Shown: positions 47,100 through 57,164 of the stretch, one piece after another
Position numbering within the stretch: the stretch's first letter is position 1
Layout: each line of letters starts with the position of its first letter
From: Ottelia alismoides
Taxonomy: Eukaryota > Streptophyta > Magnoliopsida > Alismatales > Hydrocharitaceae
NCBI GenBank assembly: GCA_037367405.1
Contig: JAZKJV010001873.1
Span: forward strand, 596,078 to 660,077
Length of the DNA: 64,000 nucleotides
Direction of reading: 5' to 3'
Made by a program: the position numbers and the translations under genes
Notes under the pieces: model-generated
The model's database searches: none
Seen by the model: only the letters and a program-made list of their open reading frames with translations
Told to the model about the DNA's origin: nothing

Positions 47100-47640
47100 C
47101 CATAATCCCTGACGTGAGATACGCAGCGGCGACAGCACAATCGCAGGTGGCACCATGATCTCCATGCGCATCTCCCTCGTGCCCTACCTCCAGGTGAGGT
47201 CCTGCATCACTCCTCCTTTATGCAGCAGCCCTCGCTGCGTACCCTCACACAGCGCCTCTCCTCTTCAGGCAAAGCCCCTTCAGGTTCCACATGGCGCACC
47301 CACCGCTACCTCCAGGCCCAGCCGCCCCTTATCCAAACCTCCCATACTGGTCGGAGCATCCTCCAGATCCTGTCGATCATCAGGCAAGCGGAGCTCCTCC
47401 CAGACGACGGCCTCCTTCTCCACCAGATCTCTATACGATGACGAAAAAGCTCCCCCCCCCATCGGGGGCAGCGCGACATGCAGAGGACCATCGGAGGCGG
47501 TGACTCCCGCTCCTTCAAGGCAGCAGGCGGCAGGAGAAGACCCATCGGGGGGCAGCTCCTCCATGAGAGGATGGGTTTCCCATGATGGGAACCCTAACGA
47601 TGAATAGAGATGGGCCCGATGACCCTCTCGTATTTAAAAA
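47100..47640 (+). other. GC-rich interior of the LTR element, no convincing gene
   Basis: Overlapping open frames on both strands (for example 47155-47607) have Pro/Ser/Arg-rich text with no domain. They are best explained by base composition. Comparable GC-rich blocks lie at 52030-52760 and 57400-57650 in sister elements. Confidence 0.5.
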
Positions 47641-48763
47641 AAAAGAGGGGACGTGAGAATGGGGGCCGCTCTGTGTAAAAAAACTGTGTGCACATGAAAA
47701 AAAATGAGAGAGTCATATTGAAAAAAAAAGAAGAGGCATGTTTAAAAAAAGGTGGACTACTATGAGAAAAAAAGGTTGTAAAAAAATTTAAAAATGGCTA
47801 AAAAAAGCATATGGCTATTTAAAAAAAGGTGAGGAAATAGTCGGGAAAAAAAGAAGAAAAAAAGAAGAATTTTTTTTGCGAGAAGAAAAACCGAAAAATT
47901 GTTATTGGCTTATTTGGTGCTTTTTCCCCATAGTCATGTCTTCTCCCAACATGGTCGACGTTATTGTTTTCCGAGCAGTCTAGGAGAAAGGTGGAGTATT
48001 GTGTAGAGTCACATGTATGTTCCAGATTCAGATGTCAGATTCCATACCAGCCAGATATTCAGACTTTACAGTTCAGTTTCAGACTCGGTGGATTGTTTCA
48101 GAGTCCAAGTTCGAAGCACTCTATTGTTCAGTGACCCATTTTCTTCGAGTTCTCCAGATAGAGACTCCTTTTCAGATGTGCACATGTTTGCCATCATTTC
48201 TTGTGGTCCCCATCTTTTGTTTTGGTCAGAGTTTTTATGTGTTTCATAGGGACTCCAGCGTAGAGATCTCATTCCCTATTCCATGTGAGCTAGGGTTTTC
48301 ATGTGATTTCATAGGGACTCCTGAGTAGAGATCCCATTCTATGTGCCTGTATGAAGAGACCCAGTTCTCCGACAATGAGACTTTTTCAGACTTCATTCTC
48401 TAGCAACCGTGAACTCCGACAAGGATGTCTCTATAGCTTTTTCAGTTCGGCCCTTTCAGAGATGGAGCAGTTGTACACATATTGTGGCAGGTAAGAGTAC
48501 TCCGACGAGGAGACTCATTTTCAATTGCAGTGACTCTGACAGGCGCATTACAGAGCACATGCTCTCTGACGAGGAGATTCAGTTTGATTCACACTCCAGC
48601 CCGTGCGCCCTCCTCACCTACACAGCATGAGAAGCAACGGCATCGACAGCAGTCGACAGTTGTGCGCGTTGAGTTGATATTGTCTGTAGTGTCTTGTATT
48701 ATGAGTTGAGATTTCTTTCTGCTTATCCAAGCTGAGCATTGCATGCTCCATCTTGAGGGGGAG

Positions 48764-49470
48764 TGTTAGAGTGTCATTCATATGTAAGATGGGTAAATGG
48801 ATCCTTCCACGATCCATTTACCACATCCAGGAGTTTAGTCCCACATCTACTAGTGGTGGGACTTGGAGGGTCTGTGGAAGCTATATAAGAAGCTACAGAC
48901 CTCATGTTTTCAGTGAGAAAGTGCAATGCAACATATGGCCCTTTGAGGCCTTCTCCCGTGGTTTCATCCCGCTCCTTAGGGAGTAAGGCTCCACGCAATG
49001 TTGTAAAAGTCACCCGACTAACCCGATTAGTAGGTCTGACTAGTCTAGTCAGTGGGGTGACGGACCGAGTACCGACTAATTCCGACTAGGTCCACTAGTC
49101 AACTAACTTTTACTTGGAGATACCGTATTTTTTACTTTTTGAAAAGCAAACTCATTTAAATATGTTTAATGTTTTATTTAAATTCATTTACTTCTTTTGA
49201 TTCACTATGATAATACAAAAATATAAATCTATGTAAATATATAATAATATACGTATAAAATATGATTTACATATTTAAAAAAATAAAGCCGATTAGAGCC
49301 CCGACTAAATCCGATTAATCGTCCGACTGCTGATTAATCCTTAGTCAGTGACCTGACCGACCGACTACCGACTACCGACTTTTACAACCTTGGCTCCACG
49401 TTAAAATCTCACGCTCCTTAATGTTTTATCTATTTCTCTGATACTCGCTTCCGCATTTTATATTCTAACA
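48764..49470 (+). repeat. 3' LTR, interrupted by a MITE
   Basis: Begins TGTTAGAG and ends TTCTAACA. After removal of 48996-49392 and one copy of GCTCCACG it matches the 5' LTR along its length. Confidence 0.85.
48996..49392. mobile_element. hAT-type MITE nested in the LTR
   Basis: The element is 397 bp. Its left end CAATGTTGTAAAAGTC is mirrored by the right end (GACTTTTACAACCTTG), and it is flanked by a perfect 8-bp duplication GCTCCACG (48988-48995 and 49393-49400). The interior is AT-rich with repeated CCGACTA / TAGTCGG-type motifs near both ends. 8-bp duplications are typical of hAT transposons. Confidence 0.88.
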
Positions 49471-50110
49471 AGATGCAGAGAGTAGCTCACACGAGCTTGC
49501 AGCGATCACTTTTCTCCGTACATTGAAAATTTTGAAACCGGCTTACTTTTCAAATCCGAAATCAGATGATGGCATGCACCATACTACCTACTATAAAAGT
49601 ATAAAGGATGCATACTACTAAAAAGGATGCATATTGAAGGCTCAATTGTATGGGTGTCTCCCAAAAGTTGAAAGTACCTGAGTTGTGGACATTAGCAATG
49701 ATTGGGGCTTCTAACCAATGATGTTGTGGCAATGATTGTAGTAGATGCATAGGTCACGGCAAGTCTACGGTTGGAGCCTATTAAGTAGATTGGCCCTACT
49801 GGACCTATAGGGAGAGGTAAGGTTAATGCATAATATGTAGCAAGATGGGACACAACAAGGAGACAAGTTGAACCAAGCGCAGCAACCACACAATAGTGAC
49901 AATACATGTATGATTAAAACTGATGGAGGTAGGTCTCACTCTACGATCATTTTTCTTACGTCGATCTGGATGATATAATCAAGCATTTTTTCTCAAACAC
50001 ACATTACCTTCTCTAATGTCACTTGAGACTACTGCAGCAACCACCACTCATACCTCATCGTCTATATCGAGGTATATAGTCTCTTTGTGTTCATTTTATT
50101 GAGTCACGTT
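49471..50110. other. Unassigned
   Basis: No domain recognised. This may continue the old copia remnant broken at 46501. The last eight bases, GTCACGTT (50103-50110), are the left target duplication of the next element. Confidence 0.4.
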
Positions 50111-50903
50111 CATGGTTTTAAAAGTCTAGCCTCGAGGAGGTTGGAACGGGGCTTTTTAGCCTTGAAGCGGATGCCTCGGATGGTATTGATGAGTTGTGCG
50201 TCTCAGAAGGTCGAGATGGATCGAGGTGGTCCGAGATGTTTTGTGATGCGATTTCTAGATTTCAAAGCATTTTCTAAAGATTTAAATTGTCTTATTGGTA
50301 GTTTTAGATGCTTATAATCATATAGTTGTCTAGGATATATATTTACAAGATGAATGCCTGGAATTTTAAGTTTCTTCATATTCATATTGAGCATTAAACT
50401 TGTCAATTTATTTCAAGAAATTCTTAATATTACACTTTTAAATACATAATCCACAAAGCTTGAAGAAAAGCTAGTGTTAAAAGAGGTGACATAATGAGCA
50501 ACATAATGTACCAACTAGAAAAACAAGATTAGATTCAACAAGGGATGTCAAATTTGTCATATTTTATATATTAGTCATATAACAAGTACATCTAATCATA
50601 ATTTTTATGCATCGCAATATTTTTAGTGAAAAATGTGTTATCTTTGATACTTTAATGATAATTGTTAAGAATTAGAAAGCGGAAGCGGAATCGAAAATAA
50701 AGATAAATAAACATGAAGAACACAAGGTTTAACGTGGAACCCTACTCCGTGAGGAGCGAGATGAAACCACGGGAGAAGCCCTCAAAGGGGCGGATACTCT
50801 ATTCCTTTTTCTCAATGAGTACAGGAGGTGATGGGCTCCTTATATAGCCTCTCAGACAGTCCGGAGTCCCACCGCTCATCCATGTGGGACTAAACATGAG
50901 TGG

Positions 50904-50935
50904 GGTAATTGGATCTTGGTGAGATCCAATTACCC
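50904..50935. promoter_or_regulatory. U3 hairpin in LTR (covarying stem)
   Basis: GGTAATTGGATC pairs with GATCCAATTACC. The position corresponds to the hairpin at 1029-1059, but two paired positions are swapped together. The other LTR (53220-53252) has one mismatch in the stem. Confidence 0.6.
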
Positions 50936-51099
50936 GCCTATTACATTCTCTAACACTCCCCCTCAAGCTGGAGCTGAGAAAGCTGCAACTTGCAACAAAA
51001 AGAAAGTATACAACACATCCTCACACGATACATCACAAGAACACATGTCCGCTGCTGGTAGAGGACCACGCATGAAGTCGAGTCTGCGGCTTTCAGGTC

Positions 51100-51215
51100 A
51101 TCGGAACGTATCTCTGTCATACCTGTAGAACCGCTACGATATCAGGTCACCGGAACGTATCTCTGTCGTGCCTGCAGGTCACCGGAACGTATCTCTGTCG
51201 TGCCTGGAGAAGAAT
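51100..51215 (-). repeat. Short tandem repeats containing CACCGGAACGTATCTCTGTC
   Basis: Three near-identical units of about 35-45 bp (GGTCA(C/T)CGGAACGTATCTCTGTC...). The same motif on the other strand is repeated at 57895-58000 in the LTR element there, showing that the two elements share an internal region. Confidence 0.7.
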
Positions 51216-52029
51216 CATTGCAGAAAAAGTCCAGTGCGGAATAGTAGTCGGGTCACAAAAGAAGAAGTATGCGCCCTGTCGAAGAAGTTGATGCTCGGTG
51301 AAGACGGATAATCTGTAAAAAGCTGGAATGATGCTCTGTCAGTCGTGGATGGACAATAGAAGTTGTGAAGAATACATCTCTGACTCCCCCTTTCTCCCAT
51401 ACTTGATAGAATAGGAGCATATAGCATCAGGTTGGGAGAAACAAATGAATAACATGCATTTTTTTGTGCTTCGTCTCTTTTTTGCACAATTCACATTTTT
51501 TTGATTTTTTTTGCAGTGTTTTTTTAAGCCGTTCAACCCTTTTTTTCGGCTTTGCAAATCTTTCTTGGTAAACACATTTTTTTCGGCTATTTCAATCCCT
51601 TTTTTTACCAAAATTTCCTTGGCTATTTTCCTCTTTTTTTTATAACCAACTCATTTCTCATCATTTTTTTGGTACTGGGCTCTCCTTTTTTTTTAGCCCA
51701 ACTTTACTCTCTTTTTTTTCGGCCAACTCTCTTTTTTTTAACACAGCCTAATTAGTTGCATCCCTCTCCAATTTTTTTGATAAACTTTGTTTACGGCTGT
51801 AATACAGCCCAAATTGAACCCAAACCTTTGCATCTCTCTCCCCCTCCCCCGGCCAAACAGGCCTTAAAAAACTCTTTTTTTTTAACATTCCTCCCTTTTT
51901 TTCTTTTAACGGTTGGGCCTAATTAGGCTAAAAAGTATTTTCCTAAAGGGGTATCGGATCCCTAGCAACCCCTTCTAGGGTTCCCCGACTAGAAACCCTC
52001 TCACGATGGCACCCATTCTGTGCCGCCGT

Positions 52030-52760
52030 TAGAAGAAGAAGGTCATCTCACGAAGGAGCCGCCAGCATCGTGGCGCACGAAGAGCGCGTGATGCGCCAGA
52101 GAACCACGCCGCTCGCGTGGATCTCCGCCGCTCCGGGTCGATTGCAGTTCTGGCTGAGGATCGCACACCTGGGTCGCACACCTGGGTCGATTGCAGTTCT
52201 GGGGATGCGCACGCTGGGGGACTGAACCTCGCGCCGCCTGCGCGTGAGGAGATCGAGGGCACCGCCTGCGCGGGGCTCTGCGCCAGGAGATCTACGGCGA
52301 GGTTGGCGCCGCCGCCACTCGGTGGGGCTCCTTCATCGGTGCCAGAACTGCGCCCCTTGGTGGGGTTCTTCATCTGGAGTGCGTGCGAGGGAGGAGGGCG
52401 GGGGTCTCCGCCAGGACTGCGGCGGCCTGATCTGCTAGGAAGAAGCCGTGTTGCCTCGCGCATGTTGGGTCGCCTGCGCGTTGCAGGCTCGCTGTTGAAG
52501 GATAGGCTGGGATACATGCGGGTCAACATGAGATCGCCGCTGCCGATAATTCTCGTTGGGAGACCGCTGGATACAAGGATCGCAAGGGTCGCAAGGGAGA
52601 TGCGCTGATCTGGGAAGGAGGCCGAAGGAAGGAGGTGGTCGTGGTGCCCGCCTGTGCGGGCACCACCTGTGCGCGTGCTAGGGAAGGGAACCGCCTGTTG
52701 CTCCAGGGATCCCGCTTGGATCTGATGCCGCCACAAGGATTCCCAGTTGGAACATGATGC
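52030..52760. other. GC-rich interior of the LTR element, no convincing gene
   Basis: Long open frames exist on both strands (minus 52029-52736, 235 codons; plus 52117-52608, 163 codons). Their Gly/Arg/Ala/Pro-rich text is what GC-rich non-coding DNA gives, and no domain is visible. It sits in the position of gag. Confidence 0.5.
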
Positions 52761-53573
52761 ATGTGCGGGATGGGGGTTGCCGCCTCTGCATATGGGACTG
52801 AAGATGCCTGAAATTAGGGTTCAAGACATTGAACCCTAGATCTGGACTGTAGATGGAAATCGGCCTCAATCACGAGCATGAGAATAATAATCCTCTTTAA
52901 AAAAACTGACAATCAAATCTCGAACAACAAAATATAATTTCAAGAACAACTCCACGAGAATCGACCCGCTCTGATACCATGTTAAGAATTAGAAAGCGGA
53001 AGCGGAATCGAAAATAAAGATAAATAAACATGAAGAACACAAGGTTTAACGTGGAACCCTACTCCGTGAGGAGCGGGATGAAACCACGGAAGAAGCCCTC
53101 AAAGGGGCGGATACTCTATTCCTTTTTCTCAATGAGTACAGGAGGTGAGGGGCTCCTTATATAGCCTCTCAGACAGTCCGGAGTCCCACCGCTCATCCAT
53201 GTGGGACTAAACATGAGTGGGGTAATTAGATCTTGGTGAGATCCAATTACCCGCCTATTACATTCTCTAACAATAATTATAGCCAATGATTCCATTTTTG
53301 ATTGGGTAGAAATTTAGGAGATAGGTTTATGGAATTTACATATCCTTTCTTTTACGTTCTTATCTTCATAATTTCATCATATATTACAATGTTATATGGT
53401 ATATGCATGTCAATTTAGATAATTTCATCAGTAAATATATTTATTATACTTTTTCTAAGTATTTTCATATACAGACTGCGGCTTACACCTCGACCGCCTT
53501 GAGGCTATGCCTCACCTAGCCTCCAGGGAAAACGCCTCGTTCCGCCTTTCGTTTTTTCAATCTTTGGTCACAT

Positions 53574-54033
53574 TAGTTTGTAGATTCGGGCAAATAAAAC
53601 CATCTCGGCAGAGACAGGAGACACTCTATCAGTGTTAGAGGTCCTCCAAGCAAGACGGTTCATATAACAAATGGTTGCCTCTCACCAGTAGTACTGTAGG
53701 ATAGGGAGAGCTCATTGTCATTTGTCACTCCACACCTCAAGCTTAATGATCATCTACTTAACTTATCTGAGAACATTTCAATTAGCCTACTATCTGTCAG
53801 TCAAATGTCTAAGATAAACTGCAGAGCTATTTCTGATGTTGTCTTTGTTGTTTCAAGATAAATGGGGAAGTAGATATGATATTAATGTAACAGATAAAAT
53901 AAAGTTAAAAAACACTTGTATTTAGTTTAAGTTCCGCAAGTAGAGCATCAATGTTATCTATAATTACTTGGCATGTGTTTCTTAAGGCAGGATCGTAAAC
54001 AAAAAATTAGAACACCATGCTCATGGAAATTAG
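53574..54033. other. Unassigned intronic sequence
   Basis: No gene or transposon end recognised. Confidence 0.4.
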
Positions 54034-54240
54034 AGTAAATTACAAAAAAGGACCCCAACTACACCTCAGTTTTTGAACTATAAAAAGAGGGATCGGATCT
54101 TTGTTTTGTCTCAATCCATGACCCTTCTATGTCGATGTTATACCATGAAGTTGAAAGTCTAGTACCCTCTTTGTAACATTTAAAAAATAAGGCCCGTAAT
54201 TGAGAATCGACACATACTTGGGGCCTTTTTTGTAATTTAC
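54034..54240. mobile_element. MITE with GTAAATTACAAAAAAGG ends
   Basis: The terminal inverted repeat GTAAATTACAAAAAAGG at 54034 is mirrored at 54240 (CCTTTTTTGTAATTTAC). The element is 207 bp with no coding potential. The target duplication is not clear. It lies 100 bp from the donor site of the exon at 54341-55195. Confidence 0.7.
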
Positions 54241-54340
54241 TATAGATCTTAACTGGCATGACGATCTTTAAAAACAGTACAACTGCAATTAAAGCTAGAA
54301 AAGAATAACTAAAGTTAAAAAAAGATCAATAGATAAATAC

Positions 54341-55195
54341 CTTTGTTCACTTTGCAGCTTCCAAGTATCCTAAAAGCAGCATTGGCAGAGTCAATGGACA
54401 ATTTCCTGGCTAGCCAGGCATAGACTACTCTCTTGCAATCACTGAGTACATTAAGAGCAGGAGCGCTTCCAGGTGCCCTAGAGTTTTCAAAAACACTTGA
54501 TTCTAGAAGGGAGATACGAAGTGCAGCTTCTGTAACAGCAGGCTGACAGGTAGGCCTACAGCACTCCTTAAGCGGATCAACCATGCTGCAACCATCTATT
54601 AATCTAGTTGTGTTCACATTTTTCTCAAAAGTTGTGATATCCCTTACAGGACAAGATCCTCCAGTAAGGTTCTCTGACTTTAACGAGCAAAGTGTAGGGA
54701 TGGTTCCATAGGCCCCTCTGCTGGTTAAAATATTCATAAGGTCTAAGAAACAGTCGTCTACGGAAGTGTTTTTGATAATTAGCAAGCTGGAATTATGGTT
54801 GTAGGAACCCTGAAAAATATGCAGGAGACTAGTGACCTGAGGACAGCAAATAACATTCCCAACAAAGGTTGCTATCAATGCAGAACAGTCAGAGGCTGTC
54901 TTTTCTAAGATGCTTTCCATGTCAGAAAAATTCGATGGACATCTCCCAGTCAATGACGGTTTATATGTGGTTGGAATTGAAGGAAATATCGGAGATTGAG
55001 AGCCTACAGGAGAAGGATTGTGTGGAACCACCATAGGTGAAACTTCAATAGGACCAAATAGTCCAGAAGGTGGCTCAGATATTACAAACTTGGAAAGAAT
55101 ATTAGGCTGCATGTTATCCTCCATTTTTTGTGAGAATGCTCCAACGAAACTGCATAACCAAACTACTGATATAGATATCACGGGAGACAGGGATC
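54341..55195 (-). CDS. GPI-anchored protein (At1g61900-like), main extracellular exon
   Basis: This 855-bp exon (285 codons, phase 1 at both ends) starts after TTGTTGCAG-type acceptor sequence with (x)SLSPVISISVVWLCSFVGAF, a hydrophobic signal-peptide core. It continues with a Pro-rich stretch, then GRCPSNFSDMESILEKTASD, CSALIATFVGNVICCPQV, DGCSMVDPLKECCRPTCQ and DCKRVVYAWLARKL, ending GSCKVNK. The Cys-Cys pairs and the start of the second Cys-rich repeat match plant uncharacterised GPI-anchored proteins. Several N-glycosylation sites (NFS, NSS, NTS, NLT, NTT) fit a secreted protein. The start codon lies in an upstream exon not found here. Confidence 0.93.
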
Positions 55196-55197
55196 CT

Positions 55198-55426
55198 GCA
55201 ACATATATACATGACGCATATAAATAGAAAGAAAATAATAATACTTCACTAAAACACAAAAATCAAAACTTTAGATGAAAGGTTCCTTGCCGTGACAGGA
55301 GAAGATATCATGTAATGGAGGTCCATATTCGAGTTAGGAAAGCCTCTTGCAAATATCTAAGGAGAACAGGCTGGGCAGCAAAAGATAACCCAGAAGAGGT
55401 CTAGCTCTTCCTCAGGGCCCACACAT
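55198..55426 (-). other. Intron 1 proximal part
   Basis: Upstream of the acceptor at 55196 is a T-rich tract. I looked for a start exon ending in G before GT and found none. Confidence 0.5.
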
Positions 55427-56761
55427 TGTGGAAAGAAAAGAATGAAAATTTTTATTCATGAAGCCTTAAAGGGTTCTTTTGTACAAGGGTTCTCTTGTAC
55501 AGGAGAGTAATCTTTCAGGCAAATTACATAAAGAATAGAAAGGAAATAGCATAAAAGGCATGAAAGATAACTAATATTTCATCACTCCCCCTCAAGCTGG
55601 AACGTAGATATATATCAGGATTAGCTTGGAGCAGCATCTGGTAAGGCCCTCTGACTAGGGCATTGGAAGTACATCTGTCGTCTGGTCTCCATATCTGACA
55701 TGAGTAGTGGAGATGAGACCCTTCTGAATCATGTCACGAGTGTAGTGACAGTCGACCTCGATATGCTTGGTCATCTCATGGAAGGCTGGGTTGTTTGCAA
55801 TGAAGAGAGCAACCCGGTTGTCACATTGGAGGTGAATGGGGAGAGGCACCTCAATGCCCATTTCAGGATTTCAGCCATCCCCATATGACATAAGCGCTCG
55901 TCGGGTGGGGTGGGCCATCATTTGTCAGGTCTGTCGAGTTCCCGCCGTAGCACGTGGTTGGTGCACTAGGCTGATTGAGACTCTACTTCGCGTCACTCGG
56001 ATCTGGCACCTTCTCCGGATAGTAAGCAACTTCTCGGAGAGTAGAATTTATCGTGTCATGTGCAACATCCATCAATGATGGTTCCTCCATGTCCATTGAT
56101 TTAGACTCCTTCCCCCCGGCCCGAAAGCCCCCCGACGATTTATATAAAGACTGAATTCGACTCACTCTCGTATGGCTCACCTTCGAGCGAAAAGCGGTAG
56201 GGTCTTGACATCTGTTAGGTCAGTAAGAACATATCTGACCTACATCATATCTATACTAGCTTGCGCCATGGCCCTGTATTTAGATTCTGCATTAAATCTG
56301 ACAACCACAATCTGCTTGTTACTCTTCCATGACACCAAAGAATTTTCTATGAATACTACAAAGCCAGAAGTAGACTTCATATCCTTGGGACACCTCAAAT
56401 AATCTGCATCTGCACAAGCTGTAACTGCAAGGGATGTACCTCTACTAAATAGAAGATCAGTGCCGGTGTAAGGCCTTCAGATACATCAGAATCATATGGA
56501 TTGCATCTATATGTTCATGTCTAGGTTGCTCCATGAACTAACTTGTTGAGAATGAGAAAAGAAAGTTGTATATCACAAAGCCCTAGAACCCTCTTATATA
56601 GGAGAAAGGCTCTAGGGAGAAATTACATAAAGAAGACAAAAAAACATTAGAAATAAAAAAAAGACAATGATATATCAGAATTTTCTCAACACTCCAGATA
56701 CATCAGAATCATATGGATTGCATCTATATGTTCATGTCTAGGTTGCTCCATGAACTAACTT
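55427..56761 (-). mobile_element. Minus-strand copia 3' fragment
   Basis: The 3' LTR (55427-55584, TGTGGAAAG...TTTCATCA) is preceded on the minus strand by the polypurine GAGGGGGAGT. RNase H follows: [18 protein letters not shown] (about 55800-55850), then after an insertion RCPKDMKSTSGFVVFIENSL and AESKYRAMAQAS (about 56230-56420), and the RT end FMEQPRHEHIDAIHMIL (about 56480-56540). The rest of the element is replaced by the next copia. Confidence 0.8.
55865..56215. other. Insertion of unknown origin within RNase H
   Basis: About 340 bp of more GC-rich sequence separates two halves of the RNase H reading frame. It contains AAGCGCTCGTCGGGTGGGG and GCACGTGGTTGGTGC. I recognise no domain and could not define a target duplication. 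Confidence 0.5.
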
Positions 56762-56911
56762 GTTGAGAATGAGAAAAGAAAGATCTATATCACAAAGCCC
56801 TAGAACCCTCTTATATAGGAGAAAGGCTCTAGGAAGAAATTACATAAAGAAGACAAAAAAACATTAGAAATATAAAAAAAAGACAATGATATATCAGAAT
56901 TTTCTCAACAC
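56478..56911. repeat. Direct duplication, 2 x about 217 bp (RT end plus LTR)
   Basis: CAGATACATCAGAATCATAT begins at 56478 and again at 56695. Each unit contains the RT tail of the first copia followed by an LTR (TGTTGAGAAT...TCTCAACA). The copies are almost identical. Confidence 0.8.
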
Positions 56912-57164
56912 TCCCCCTCAAGCTGGAGCATATATATCTATCATGCTCATCTTGGAACAAACAACGCTGGAAAGGACCCCTTGCGAGAGCTTTGATGAAC
57001 ATGTCTGCAATCTGTTCTCCTGAAGCAACATGGGAGGTGGAAATGAACTCTTTTTTGATCAGATCACGGGTATAATGACAATTAACTTCGATGTGCTTCG
57101 TTCTCTTATGGAAGGTTGGATTATTAGCTATAAATAAGGCTGCTTGATTATCACATTTGAGATG
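56762..57164 (-). mobile_element. Second minus-strand copia 3' fragment
   Basis: The LTR (about 56762-56912) is followed by CTCCCCCTCAAGCTGG (polypurine tract, minus strand) and the end of RNase H, read on the minus strand as [23 protein letters not shown] and further text. It is cut off at 57164 by the insertion of the next LTR element. Confidence 0.8.

Larger units (their letters stand above)
46501..49470 (+). mobile_element. Non-autonomous LTR retrotransposon with TSD AGATG
   Basis: The 5' LTR is 46501-46806 and the 3' LTR 48764-49470 (the latter enlarged by a nested MITE). A Met-tRNA primer-binding site begins at 46807 and GAGGGGGAG precedes the 3' LTR. The duplication AGATG is at 46496-46500 and 49471-49475. 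The interior (about 2 kb) has a GC-rich part (47100-47610), poly-A/T-rich tracts (47640-47900) and short repeats, but no gag or pol. LTR blocks are shared with the elements at 784 and 50663, so they form one superfamily of parasites of a copia. Confidence 0.88.
50663..53272 (-). mobile_element. Non-autonomous LTR retrotransposon with TSD ATAAT
   Basis: Two 293-bp LTRs (50663-50955 and 52980-53272) flank about 2.0 kb without pol. The duplication ATAAT lies at 50658-50662 and 53273-53277. On the minus strand TGGTATCAGAGCGGGTCGAT (52979 downwards) is the primer-binding site, and GAGGGGGAGT (50965-50956) is the polypurine tract. The LTRs are nearly identical, so the insertion is young, and later than the hAT insertion it lies in. 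Confidence 0.9.
50111..53565. mobile_element. Non-autonomous hAT element carrying a nested LTR retrotransposon
   Basis: The left end CATGGTTTTAAAAG with adjacent CCTCGAGG text matches the end of the hAT at 58005. The right end (AACGCCTCGTTCCGCC, then ...TTCAATCTTTG) is its inverted counterpart. The 8-bp duplication is GTCACGTT at 50103-50110 and GTCACATT at 53566-53573, one mismatch. Removing 50663-53272 leaves about 840 bp without transposase, so it is a deletion derivative or large MITE of that hAT family. Confidence 0.75.
16169..54340 (-). other. Giant TE-filled intron of the GPI-anchored protein gene (38,172 bp)
   Basis: The donor GTATTTATC (54340 downwards) follows ...KVNK-G and the acceptor TTTTGCAG (16169) precedes V-C-P-L. 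Both sites are in the same phase and join two stretches that are contiguous in the protein family. Between them lie a 13-kb inverted-repeat element, an L1 LINE, copia fragments, two non-autonomous LTR elements, hAT elements and MITEs. I saw no host exon in the interval. Confidence 0.8.

Noticed and set aside
47155..47607. 150-codon open frame, Ser/Pro/Arg-rich
   Set aside because: GC-rich block in the gag position of a non-autonomous LTR element, with competing frames on both strands; composition explains it.
52029..52736. 235-codon open frame on the minus strand and 163-codon frame on the plus strand
   Set aside because: They overlap on opposite strands in GC-rich DNA inside a pol-less LTR element and show no domain or conserved motif.
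55264..55426. Possible start exon of the host gene (a frame beginning MDLHYMISSP on the minus strand)
   Set aside because: No donor in the required phase follows it and the text does not resemble the family N-terminus.
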